From Halictus rubicundus (Eukaryota; Arthropoda; Insecta; Hymenoptera; Halictidae): a stretch of DNA of 64,000 nt. This document shows, piece by piece, positions 1-10,587 of the stretch. Positions within the stretch are counted from its first letter, which is position 1; every line of letters starts with the position of its first letter. Under the pieces are notes generated by a model that worked only from the letters and a program-made list of their open reading frames with translations, had not been told where the DNA came from and did not search any database. The position numbers were made by a program, and so were the translations under genes. The stretch spans positions 5,926,501-5,990,500 of the forward strand of contig NC_135165.1 of NCBI RefSeq assembly GCF_050948215.1. The letters run 5' to 3'.

Positions 1-148
1 AGTTTGTAGCCATTTTTTTGATAATATATACCCAAAGAAATCAATTTGTTAAATAATTGCTCATGGATGCATTTTTACAATCTCAATATTCGCAATTTAA
101 AAATATTAGAATCCGTCATTTTGACGGGTCCCGTAAATCTAGTGTTAA
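1..148. mobile_element. TTAA-flanked MITE, family 1, cut by the window edge
   Basis: This is the right-hand part of a short non-autonomous element. It matches the copy at 51783-51989 closely: both carry GTAGCCAT, a run of T, ATATATACCCA, CAATTTGTTA and ACAATCTCAATATTCG in the same order. It ends in AAATCTAGTGTTAA, the family's terminal sequence, with TTAA at 145-148. The left end lies outside the window. It has no coding capacity. A TTAA target and a CACTAG-type terminus are typical of piggyBac-like non-autonomous elements; that superfamily assignment is inference. It abuts a mariner transposase relic in mid-frame, so it probably inserted into that relic. Confidence 0.7.
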
Positions 149-387
149 ATAATGCTCCAGAGATTTGAAAAGATGATAGTCAGAGGGAGCAATTGGAAGA
201 ATTCCCATTGGAGTTCTTTGATTTTTTCGTGAGTGAGTTTCGCTGTATAGGGCCAGGCATTGTCAATTTGCAGTATTACACCTTTTCTGTGGACTAAAGA
301 TGCCCTCTTTTTCAACAGTTCTGAATACAGCCGTTGCAATTGCTGACAATACAACTCAGCAGTAACTGTTTCTCCAGATTTCAACAA
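149..387 (-). pseudogene. Mariner transposase C-terminal fragment
   Basis: This is part of the catalytic domain of a mariner (Tc1/mariner, DD34D) transposase, which cuts and joins DNA at element ends. The frame shows the typical YCQQL, LVHRKGVIL and DNA motifs. The second catalytic Asp is in QIDNAWPYT, near residue 42 of the open frame, where the family normally has DNARPHT, so the Arg and His are lost. After QWEF the frame breaks. The PSDYHLFKSLEH segment holding the third catalytic Asp can be read only in another frame, and the HPPYSPDLA-like stretch before it is missing. The N-terminal helix-turn-helix region and first catalytic Asp are absent. It cannot be functional. Confidence 0.75.
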
Positions 388-563
388 CTCAAAGTGAATT
401 ACAAATACAAAGTTGTAAAAAAAATTATACTCTTTAGAATATTTTGAACGCAGACTGCTTTACCGAAAACTGTAAAAGAATACGCGTTTTCTCTTCAACG
501 ATCGGTGCAGAACTACAGGCAAAACAAATTCTTTGCAAATAATTGATTACTTATGGGTACCCC
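149..563 (-). mobile_element. Mariner deletion relic, copy A
   Basis: This is a minus-strand mariner fragment. Its 5' terminal inverted repeat is at the right, ending at 563 and followed by TA at 564-565. The terminal sequence and the adjoining ~130 bases match the 5' end of copy B (33660-33797) nearly base for base. Immediately inside, where copy B has its start codon and DNA-binding domain, this copy jumps directly to the catalytic C-terminal half. It is therefore an internal-deletion derivative. The other end is not seen because a TTAA MITE interrupts the element at 145-148, and any remainder would lie left of the window. Confidence 0.75.
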
Positions 564-565
564 TA

Positions 566-1210
566 ATAATGCGCGTAACGCTGAAAGGTATGTTAATGTT
601 TCCTGTATAAAGATCTGCTTCTGTCTTCCATTAAGGAAACAGGACGTTAAAGGAGTGCTCGATTTCTAATGCTTCGTTATGCACGATCATGTTGCAATTA
701 TTATGCACAATATTGTTCTAAAAAGAGTACATTCTTAAGTCCTTTCAATCTCTTTACTGTTTTAAATTTCACTCGAAAATTTTTGTCACAAACGCGTCAA
801 ATCTGCGGTCACATTACGCACGGACGATTGTGAAAGACTGAAATCTTTGCAGACACCTAATTCCGCAAATTCCGTGGTCCAGACGGCGATGCACTGGACC
901 GTGCATTCGCAAATGGAGTGCACGAAGGGCCAGGGCAATCTTGTCAGAAAAATTGCAGAAATTCTGCTGGAGCGTCGCGATTTTCTCTGGAACGGTCGGA
1001 GGCCGAAGGTCGCACACGTTTCTCTAGGTGGTACATAGGTCGGTGTGGACGCTGCGAGCCGCGAATCCGTTGCGGGTGTCGCACAATACAGTGAAACGCA
1101 CTTCACTCGGGGGCACTCCACTCGAAGAGCCGCCTAGATTACGGGCTGCAAAGGCAGGTGCGACCCGAGTATAGCCCACTTTCGTGGCTCAAAGAGGAAG
1201 GAGTTACGCG

Positions 1211-1251
<41 letters not shown>

Positions 1252-1823
1252 CACGGGCGGGAGCATTTCGCGCGAACGATTTCAAACGTGTCCTTAACCC
1301 GGTCCTTTTCAAAGACGGGCCGCGAGGGTGCTGCCGCGCCGGTGAGATAGAAAAAGGGGACGAAGGAGAGCGGAAGAATAAATTACTGGACTTTCATTAA
1401 AAATAAAAATGAGAGACGCCGCCCCGTCGGGAAACACGCTGCTCTTTTCAACTTTCTCCCCACCCTGATCAGTCATCCTCTGAATTACCGTCCGTCCTCT
1501 TTTTCGCGCTTATCAGCGTGACCTGGTTTGCCTCGAGCGAGCCTTATCCGAACTAGAACATTTTCAAAATCAAATTCTGGAGTTTATACACCGAAAATCT
1601 GACATTTGAAATTGATCCGTGCATGTTCCTTGTCAGAGGAGAAGCCTGAGAAACAATTACAATGGAGAAATTTTTCTTCTAGATTTTCTACCAGCCACCC
1701 CTGTTTTCTGAAAGCGTTATTAAAAATTGGGTAACTTTTGCCCGAGATATTCTGTGCAGTAAAGTCCAATTCTTCACCCTCTAAAGACCCTGTTAGAATT
1801 TACAAATGTAGTTTGACACTAGT
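566..1823. other. Gene-free stretch, mixed GC
   Basis: No gene or element was recognised here. Positions 780-1380 are GC-rich with overlapping short open frames on both strands that show no domain, and they contain the (GA)n tract at 1212-1249. The flanks are AT-rich. Confidence 0.5.
1212..1249. repeat. (GA)n microsatellite
   Basis: An uninterrupted GA dinucleotide run of about 19 units. Comparable GA/CT tracts recur at 13319, 35177, 45663, 49761, 51119 and 56061. Confidence 0.95.
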
Positions 1824-2063
1824 TTAACACTTTGACTGCCAAACTAGAAACCTCAAAAATTCCATAAAATCAAAGTGTTATTTAATGAAATACAAATTGA
1901 AAAAAATTAAATCTACAATATCGAGTGGTTCTCCAACTTTCTTGCATTTTACTGATCCTAATCAAATTTGGCACAACGAATATATTAACGTAAAAATTAA
2001 TTTTAAAACCTGGACAAATATTCCGTCACCCACATATGGGTGACATGGCAGTCAACGTGTCAA
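1824..2063. mobile_element. TTAA MITE with ACTGCCA ends, family 4
   Basis: A 240-bp element with imperfect terminal inverted repeats. The left end reads TTAACACTTTGACTGCCA. The right end is TGGCAGTCAACGTGTCAA, whose complement is TTGACACGTTGACTGCCA. The TTAA target survives on the left and is degraded to TCAA on the right. Just inside the right end is a small palindromic CCCACATATGGGTG. There is no open reading frame. The TTAA target again suggests piggyBac-type mobilisation in trans. Only one copy is recognised in this window. Confidence 0.75.
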
Positions 2064-5000
2064 GTAAAATCACACTAATTAAAGTAGGTGGACGATTATT
2101 TTACAAGATTGTACAAGACAAGTAATTATTGTACCGTACAAGATTGTGTAAATCTGTGCAGCCCGTATAAACATTTCTGTAAGAGAAGATACATAACGGA
2201 GACAGGGACACAACGATTTATGCGTAGCTAAAAATCGACATTGCATATGCACCAAGTCGGGTATAGCGCCGCGAACGTATTAATGCAAAGAGGTCCCCAA
2301 AGTATGTACACTCGGCTACATTCTTGGCATGGAAAATCGTTGATGTAGCTCCTCCGTTGCATATCTCGGGACAAGATGGCAGGTCGAAGCAACTGGGTTA
2401 AGGTGCTCGCCGATATCTCGCGACCCACAATCCCTCATCCGTTCTCGCGAGCTCTTTCATCTTGCACGTCCTTGCGAGGACCTGCTCCGGTACATTCCCG
2501 CGGTATTATCCTCGCGGACCGTCTCAATTAGGAAGGCAAACTGGAATCCGGAAGTTCGAGTTTGCCTTTGCCGATTCTAAAACATATTTCTTTGATCAAA
2601 CAGAAACGCACGGCGCGCTTTTCCCACTCTAATTGCCACCCCGCAACAAGTACAGGGAATGGGGGATGCGGCAGCTCTAATCGGAATTGTCTGGAAATTA
2701 GTCACAGTTTAATGAGACGCTCGGATGCCGGACTAATCATCCCCGTAAAATAGAAAATACCTTTTGCAAAACTGATCTAGCTTTTTCTCAGGAATTTATG
2801 GACAGAGAGTTTCAATCGCGACAAAAAAAAAAGCGCAGCTCAAATTTGGAGTGCTTATTGTAAAGGGGAGACCTTCCTTTTCAAGATCACGTTGGAAAGA
2901 TTCTGGACAGAAATTTTTTAAACTCTGGAAAAATTCGAACATAAGCGATTTCAATATCTCATTGTTCTACGTAAATCTTCGAGAGACTTTGAGAAAGCTC
3001 AAGGATAATAGAAAGTGGAGACTTCGCTGTGCAAAATGAGCACAGGTAGGTCGCCGCGAGGCTTTCTCTGCACGAAGCAACATTTTCGGTTTTCAACAAC
3101 TTTCAATTTCCAACGGCGAAGATTTGGGCCATCGATGCGGGGATCAGCGCTGCGTTTTTCATGCTCGGTAACTGTAAACGGGCCGCTTAGGCTTCCAGCG
3201 GCGGCCAGGGGGCCTCGATATTATCAGGAATCGCAGAATGAATCGGCGAAGTGTCAGCGGAGCTGACCGGCTCACGTGCAACACGCGAAAAGGACGCGGA
3301 CTGGCGCGGCGCATACGATTTCGAGTGGGTTCATTTACTTCTGCGCCGGTGCACACCCGTGCGAAACACGTCCCCCATTCTCCCTAGCCTTCTTTCTCCG
3401 TTTGCATACTGATTCCGCTGTCTGCCGCTGTTTTTGGCCCGTCCGGGCACGAACGCCCGTTGCCTCTCGACGATAAGCATCGGGGCGGACGGCCCGGAGA
3501 GGAATCATGCGTCGCTTTCGCATACTTTCCGACTACTTAATAAATGCGCCGTTTCCTGCTGATCGGGGAACCTCTGCGAAGTTGTCACTCGCGTCTCGAA
3601 CCTCAAAACCAGTAATAATTACGACCGTGCCTCTTGTTTTTTGCTTCCGATCCGAGAAATGAGAAAGTTGATCGTTCCTTAAGATTCGTTAATTTTATGA
3701 CACGTTAAAAAGTATCGTTAAAAAATAAAATTCTACACTGTTGTACGTGTTTCAGTAAACTGAATTAGTTAACGTACGGTGCTTTTAAACGATTGATATC
3801 GTTACGATTCGCCATTGGTTTTAGAGAAAAATTATGCGGCATTAATATCATCCAGGACTGTCATTAATTTTTGTTAATATATAGGTTTCCTTACGGCTCA
3901 GAAGTTCGTGCATGCTGTAACCGCATCAACATCCGCAGTTTGGTTGCAAGCAACACGATCGCAAAGCGATTGAAGCTGGTTTGTTCGCCGGTTAGTGTTC
4001 GTCTCAATTATACCTACTCGAGATGCGCCTGCAGGATTCATTAGTACCGACATGAAAGTAGTCGTTCTTTTTTCTTGTATATAGGCATCTCTCCGCTACC
4101 TAAGGGGGTTCCTAGCTGCCCGTTCGAAAAAGAGAGTAACGCGACCATGGGATAGATCCTCCCGAAGCCGTACATGAACATCGACAACGAAGCGCGAATA
4201 AAATTCGATACAGAGTTCCCACCTCCGTCCGTCGTTTCGTACCTCTCTTCCACCTGCCTCCACAGCAAACCTTTACGTCTTTTCTGATCCGTGACGCTTT
4301 CTCGAAAGGGTCCGATGTATGTGGGGGGCCCTCTCGACCGGCTGCCCCCGTGTCATTTTGCGTACGCCCAAACGCACGCGATGCGCCGTCCCTTTCCCTT
4401 GCGTCCTCGTCCCTTAGGCTCCGTTTCTGCTCGCCGACTCCTCTCTGCGATCTACAGTCTGCCCGCGTACCCACAAAGTTGCCCGAAGAATATCAAAACG
4501 CGAATCGTTTATGAAAATCGCGCGACAATTCGGAAAACTGGAGACCGAGATCCTCAAAGGGGTACACCGCCTCGACTATCTAATTTCTTTAAAGGATAAT
4601 TAATACGTGAAAAATTCCGATGTTTTGTAGTGATATTAACATAACTCTTGCCTTTACTCTCAATTTTTTTCACAACAAAATATTAAAAAATGGCAGAGTT
4701 GTGCACTGTGTTTGGAAAGGTATTGGCACGTCGATGGCTGAAAACTGTTGCTAAGAAAAATTGAAATGGCAAATATTTTTTATTCTGAAACCAGAAACTA
4801 TTTAAAATTTTTTAATTTTTCGATTTTTAAGAGATCCGGTCATTTGTAGATATGGCGGCATTTTACGTTCACTAATCGATTTTAATCATTTAAAACTCAA
4901 GAAATGTTTGAGATATCAAAAAACCTTGCCCTACATTTTAAAGTACTCTCCGTAGGATATTTAAAAATTGAAGCCAAATCGTTCGACGTTTACCTAAACC

Positions 5001-5900
5001 ACGGAATCAGTTTTCTGCTTTACCCCCCATAATTGAACACACCTAATAGTTTCGTTTTGATCGAACAGTGATTTAAGAAACTTTATGTAGAAGATGAATA
5101 AAGTTAACTGGTTTCTTGCAATTGACCCAAAAAGATGTTCTTTTGTAGAAAAATCCGCAGTCCGTGTACAGTAACCGACAAGAACGATAATTGTTTGATC
5201 CAGACGCCTTTATCTTTCAGTTATTGCAGTTCCGCGGTTCGTGCTCATTGTTACGAGGATTTATCTGTTCGCGGGAGGTACACCCATTGTGAAATGTTTC
5301 ATTTACCGGTACGTTTCTATTATTTTTCGGATCGTTCTCGGCGCGGTACATTCCGGCTAATCGCCTACTCGCATGCACGATGCAGCTTGCAATAATGCTT
5401 TTCTTCCGCAAGCTGTTCGGCCCCTTTCTTCGATCCGCCGTTTCCTTCACGACGTCCAGGGAAGCAGCAGATGTCTCGATCGCAATGTAAAAACGATGAA
5501 CGGGAACTGAAAGACGATGATTCTCTGTTACGGCGTCGTTAAATCATTCCTTCTTGTTCATCCATTCTATTGTTCTTTCATCAGACCTAGATACACATTC
5601 GTGCGGCCTACAGCGGACAGCCTCCGCTCGCCTTGTTAAGCGTCTATACGAGCAGAAACAATCGTACACAATGAATCGAGAGAAATACTTTCGTGCCCAC
5701 TGTTCTCTCCGCGAGGAGAACGTAGAACAACAAGAATCTTTGAAAAAGAAGAGGTGATCTTTAAGCAAAATAAAAATTTTCTTAAGTCACTTAAGAATTC
5801 TTTTAGGAGTAATAATATTCAATTCTTTGAATCTTTCTGTTATTTGAAATGGGAGCTAGTCGTTTCTGTCATAAATGCATAGAATCTGCAGCCTAGAGGA
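2064..5900. other. Gene-free stretch
   Basis: I see no gene or intact repeat. Positions 3170-3520 and 4290-4560 are GC-rich with meaningless overlapping frames, and 4600-5110 is AT-rich. Short fragments resembling ends of the CTGCGGATTT family occur near 5150 (AATCCGCAGTCC) and 5870-5895, just outside, and are probably debris. Confidence 0.45.
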
Positions 5901-6014
5901 AAGTGCACAGTATCTCATTACTATTTTCACTAGTATACTAGTATACGTTATTTTCAATTTCTCCATCGATTATTACCATTATTATATCATTTTCCTAGCC
6001 CAGGCCAAGTCAAA

Positions 6015-6510
6015 TTTTACACAGACTTTAACCAGACCTGCAAGAACTTGAATGCAGCACTTGAACTCGAATGTACACCACAATTTCTGCGAACTGTAAA
6101 TAATTCCTCTATGGACTGTTACTGTCGCTATGTCATCTTCTTATACCCTATCTTTCTGTTCTTAGGGATTTTCGCTGTGTGCATAACGATACTATCTACA
6201 ATCGATACTACCCAGATCCCAATCGGTCCTGTGAGAACTTTGAAGAGAAGGTCCTCCATATTTTCTACGAAGTGGAAATAACTTCTTCATCGATTGCCGA
6301 TATTATTATCTTATCTTCCGTAACCCAGACCTTATTCGAATTGAACGCAATCTAACCCAGACCTGTCAGAATTTTTAAACGAAGATATACCATTTTTTTT
6401 TTCTACCTGATGGAATCAATTCCCTTATCGATTGTTACTCTCGCTATGCCATCTTCTTATACCCTATCTCTCTGTACCTGGGTATGTTCAAGTTCTGCAT
6501 GGATAATGAA
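6015..6510. repeat. Diverged ~320-bp tandem duplication
   Basis: Two blocks recur in the same order. The phrase beginning TGTTACTGTCGCTATG at 6117 returns as TGTTACTCTCGCTATG at 6433, followed in both by CATCTTCTTATACCCTATC. The phrase AACCAGACCTG near 6029 returns as AACCCAGACCTG near 6352, with a weaker third echo near 6210-6243. Spacing is about 316-322 bp. The open frame at 6048-6281 lies inside the first block but is not conserved in the second, so the duplication is non-coding. Confidence 0.65.
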
Positions 6511-6599
6511 ACTATAACTGAAACGCCAGCGAAACGGTTCTCCGTAGAGATAGAACTGATTTCAATCCTTTGTCATGAATTATTGAGTTAGAGGAGTGT

Positions 6600-9000
6600 C
6601 GGAGATTTGAGACAAACTTACAGTGCGAATGTTATTCCTTGCTTTTACATAAAATTCTCTTCTTTTGTTATCGATATTTAACCCCTCGCCTTAAAATCAA
6701 GTCTCAGAGACGTCACGGGTTTCACACATAATTATTTTTAATTTTCCATCGTAGACTAACATATGTAATAGCAACGTAACCATTGCACATTGATTTTGAA
6801 GCAATACAAATTATTCACAATTATTCAGAACGTCAGATAAATTGTGAGGCAAGTAGTTAACCCTCATACATTCCTCAGAGATAGTAGCATGAGCTCTTAG
6901 GACAACATTTCAAATCTACAAAATATGTTTCGCTTATAGTGTAAAGAAATATATCCCAAAACAGAGAGAAGAGAAAGAAATTCCTCATTTTACAATTTTG
7001 TAAAAATAGTGAATGGGTGAATTTTCGCCCTGAGAAACGTATGTGAGTTAAGCAAGGGGGTGAATGTAAATACACAATAAATATAAATTTTCTTTTCCTT
7101 CTGGGAGATTATTAGGGAGAAAGAAGTCTAGAAAGAAAATTATTAGGGAGAAAGAATCATTGTAGTCGTGAAGAAGATCGCGTGACTGGGGGTTGAAGAA
7201 AAGTGAAGATTCTCTCTCTATGTAGACAAGATGCTAAAAGACAAGATGCTGGAGATAGGTGAATTTGCCAAGTGATTTTAGTCGGAGCAGAGCGTGGCAG
7301 CAAGAAAGGATCCGCGACCATATTGTTCGCCGCGGTCAACAAGGGAGTGTTCCAATAATTGCCCCGGTGAAACGGCCAGGCACCGACATAATCACGCGTC
7401 GTGTCAAAGTATCGCAAGCGGGTGGTGTCTCTCCGATGCAATTGTGCCGGGGGAGATCCATCATTTCGATCAATCCTGATATATTTCACGGGATTAATTA
7501 AATTGGTTTATCTTGGAGCAGGGCCGGGGAGCGGCGGCGTACGGAGCGCGCCCGCTCCCGCGATTCATCAAAGTCAGTCGAATGCATTTCGATGCTGATT
7601 TGCGGTGAAGGTAATCATTCCGTTTATTAAATTCCGCCATGATCGGGCCACCGCAGCCGCGACTTGCCCCTTGATTCCGCCGCGTATCCGAACCAATCAG
7701 AGAAACGTCCGAAACGGCGGTTTGCCCTGGAGCACGGCCCGGATCGCTATCATCGGCAATGGACTCGAACGATAATGTCCTTGTTAATTTCATCCGGCCG
7801 TTGCCAAAGATCCCCTCGAGCGCTGCTATTCGCTATTCGCGCAATCTGCCGGCCCCGGCCCATGTTTCTTGCTGCTAGCTTCCGGTTTACGCTAGCAAAC
7901 TGCTCTCGTTCCCCATAAATTCCGGCCAACGTACGTTTCATGCGGCAAACTAGAAATATCGATCCCGAACACCAATTAGCGTTAAGAAATATGTCTACCA
8001 GTTAATGCTCGGGAACGAGAAGGTCAATCGTTTCTTTGTTTCCTTGATTTTATTCGCTACGATGTGACTGAACCCTTAATACGATAGCGCTTCAAACGTG
8101 CAAGAACGGCTGTTGGATATTTCTGAAGGATTCGAGTCCTCAAATAAAATGTTAAAGAATGTAATATTCGTAATAACAGTGCTCAAGATGACTATTGGAG
8201 CAACTACTGAATGCTAATTCGTGACATTGAGGGATAACGATCTAACCGAGCATCCGCGGTTTTTGCAGAGATTATTTATCAAATTTTCCGCGTCGGAGTC
8301 ATCGTAAGTCCAGAGCCAGCGGCGGTGGTGGAATAGGAATCCAGTTCGGTGTCCGGCCTGTTCGTAGATCACGCGTTGTTCTGGAAATACAGACGACAGA
8401 GTTTCGGGTCGTTCCTTGCGTCACGTTCCGACGTGAAAAGCGCGAGAGCGGGTTTACAGGTGACTGGTTTATATCACGGGCACGCGTGGCCATTGTAGTT
8501 CATATGCCAGACAGGCGGCCAGGCAGGTACCACCAAAGTAACAGGAGGCTACGGTCCGACCTAGAAACCGACCTATATTTTAACCATGCGGTTTTATCGC
8601 CAGGAATACATTAAGCGACACGACCCGTTGTCCCTTCTCCCAGCAGCGCGACCGGAGGCATACGGCAGCACCGCACAAAAACACACAAACACGCCCGATA
8701 CACTGATCATTCAATGGAAATTCAGGAAGACCTTCGCAATATACATGGTAAGTTGGCGCGCTTTATGGCATACCCGTGCTACCTGTGTACACTCGTCGCT
8801 TACGGGGGTACATTTTATCCAACAAAGGCACGGGGGCGGCCGTGCAAGCCATCGGCTACAAGAAAATATTTGCATACAAACGAATCACGACGGTTTTTTC
8901 CGCCCGGCGCGGCGTCTAACCTAAGGAGCATGATGCACACCGTCGAAAATGAACGAATCTTTTTTTCCATTATTCCAGAACGCGACACATTCTAATATGC
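6600..9000. other. Gene-free stretch
   Basis: No gene recognised. It is AT-rich to about 7250, then GC-rich with many CpG to about 8990. A short direct repeat of ATTATTAGGGAGAAAGAA at 7108 and 7139 (period 31) is the only local structure I can point to. Confidence 0.45.
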
Positions 9001-9131
9001 GGGGTGTATAAAAATTGTATGTCTCCATAGCGTGATTCTACACCTTTGGATCGATGGAGATCTGTTTAGAAAATGCACCGCAAAATTGATCTTGACCTTG
9101 TAAAGGACACCCTATTTTTATACACCCTGTG
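9000..9131. mobile_element. ~130-bp MITE with GGGTGTATAAAAAT ends
   Basis: A short element bounded by GGGTGTATAAAAAT on the left and ATTTTTATACACCC on the right, a perfect 14-bp inverted repeat. The interior (AGCGTGATTCTACACC, GGAGATCTGTTT and a run around TTGACCTTG) is homologous to 44122-44240, giving a second copy. There is no coding capacity. The superfamily is not determinable from one well-defined copy. Confidence 0.7.
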
Positions 9132-9285
9132 TAGTAGTTATTAATGGTGAATTATCAGTTCTTCCAAACTAACACATCGTTTTTTCGTTCTTCATCAAAT
9201 ACCTAAGAATCCAGATCGTGTTATCTTTTTGATTTACATTATTATAGAGTAACTGTGCCATTACTATATTTTTCGTCCACTAGAC

Positions 9286-9560
9286 TTCAAGCCAGAGCTG
9301 CTCAACATGCCTGCTCAGGGCAAGGGTGCCCGCCGATGCCCGTGGGCACAGCTACGAGCAAGTGACTAAGCGGAGTGGGGGTAGGCAACGTAGCTGTGAC
9401 AAATACCTGCAGCATTGCCCGCAGGGGCGTGGCTTCGAGCCCTCAGGGGCGTGGCTTTATGCCCGCAGGGGCGTGGCTTTATGCCCACCGTCTTTTGTGT
9501 GCCCAGGGCAAGAAAATCACTGCTCGTACAGGCAGACGCTGAACGCCATTGACCTGTCAG
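9286..9560. repeat. GC-rich block with a 22-bp direct repeat
   Basis: CAGGGGCGTGGCTT starts at 9422, 9444 and 9466, a 22-bp period with three copies across 9417-9487. The surrounding block is rich in TGCCCGC and GGGCA motifs and may be part of a larger repeat whose limits I cannot define. An open frame of 152 codons crosses it (9326-9784), but the repeat shifts frame from unit to unit (22 is not a multiple of 3), which argues against coding. Confidence 0.6.
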
Positions 9561-9719
9561 ACTTCTACCAGATTTCTGGGACCGTTTTTGGCAATTTCAA
9601 ATGGTATAAAATTATAGGGGGTTGGCGAAGACGTCGCGGTTTCAGCTCGCGCGAATTATCGCTAATTACCGCTCGCAAATTCAGGCGCGCACGCAAAGAG
9701 AAACATCGGGCTTGCGTGT

Positions 9720-9733
9720 GGGGGGGGGGGGGG
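9720..9733. repeat. Poly-G tract (14 G)
   Basis: An uninterrupted run of 14 G. Similar runs occur at 18025-18038 and 54307-54319. Length in such runs is unreliable in assemblies. Confidence 0.9.
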
Positions 9734-10364
9734 CATTTTAAAAAGTTTGGGGATCCGGCCAACGGGATATTTGACTTTATATGAAAGGACGAGGCCGGGC
9801 CGATATGCTTTTCGAATTTTCTCGGGCCAGTTAGCGCGCCCATCGGGTTCACCGGGCTGCGATACACATAGCCGAGCGGTCCGGTTCATTGAAATAAAAA
9901 GTGGAACGCACACTGGACGAATTTTCGTTGACTTTCGAGCGAGTTATTAAAAGCCCGACTCGTTAGGGTCGCGAACGCCGGTTCGATTTCCGATTAGTTC
10001 TCTCTTTTGTATTCTTCGTTCTCGGTTTCCCCGATCCAGCGTCCCCCCTACCCCCTCCCCGACAGCCTGATCCTCTCCTCATCCCCCTCTCTGTGCGTTG
10101 CTGTCTCTCCTGGCGCCGCTCGTATTTGGTTCACTGGCTTCCTTTCCGAAGCGGATACCCCGCAGCGATCCGTTTTGTGTTTCGCATATCGGCTTTTCAA
10201 GATACACAACAATAAAAATTCTGAAACGCTCCGCGCCAAAGTGATGCATCAAACCGTCACTCTGTTGGAAACGCGCGGAGTCCTCGTGTGACGAGCCGGT
10301 ACCCGCGCAATTTCTTGCTCCAGTTGGCAGGGACCGCTTTGAATATTTTTAATAGAAACACACA
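9734..10364. other. Gene-free GC-rich stretch
   Basis: No gene recognised. There is a pyrimidine-rich segment at about 10000-10120. The open frames on both strands lack recognisable domains. Confidence 0.4.
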
Positions 10365-10396
10365 CCGCCGCGCCGCGCCGCGCCGCGCCGCGCCGG
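10365..10396. repeat. (CCGCG)n microsatellite
   Basis: About six units of a 5-bp CCGCG repeat. The same unit recurs at 61924-61950 and, on the other strand, in shorter form at 20737-20752. Confidence 0.9.
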
Positions 10397-10587
10397 CCTC
10401 GGACACACCGCGGAAACAAACGAAACAAGGCGGACCCGCGAGAAAATGGGTTATAATGGCCGCTGAACCGATTCTGTACGCGTCGTTCGACTGCGTGCGC
10501 GTTGCCGCCGATCAAAATAGAAATCGAAGGGCAAGCTTCACGCATCTTTTGTTCCCCAGGATATTCGTCAACTGTTCGCTGAAAATT

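Noticed and set aside
5929..5949. Palindrome ACTAGTATACTAGTATAC
   Set aside because: A short simple palindrome in AT-rich DNA, expected by chance at this window size.
6048..6281. 77-codon open frame with a hydrophobic segment (possible small membrane protein)
   Set aside because: It lies in one block of a diverged duplication and the frame is not kept in the other block.
9326..9784. 152-codon open frame across the 22-bp repeat
   Set aside because: The 22-bp unit shifts frame each time and the frame then crosses a poly-G run. No domain.
9950..10000. tRNA-like GGTTCGATTTCC box
   Set aside because: A B-box-like word is present, but there is no matching A box, cloverleaf or acceptor stem around it. 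The same holds for similar words near 15041 and 53737.
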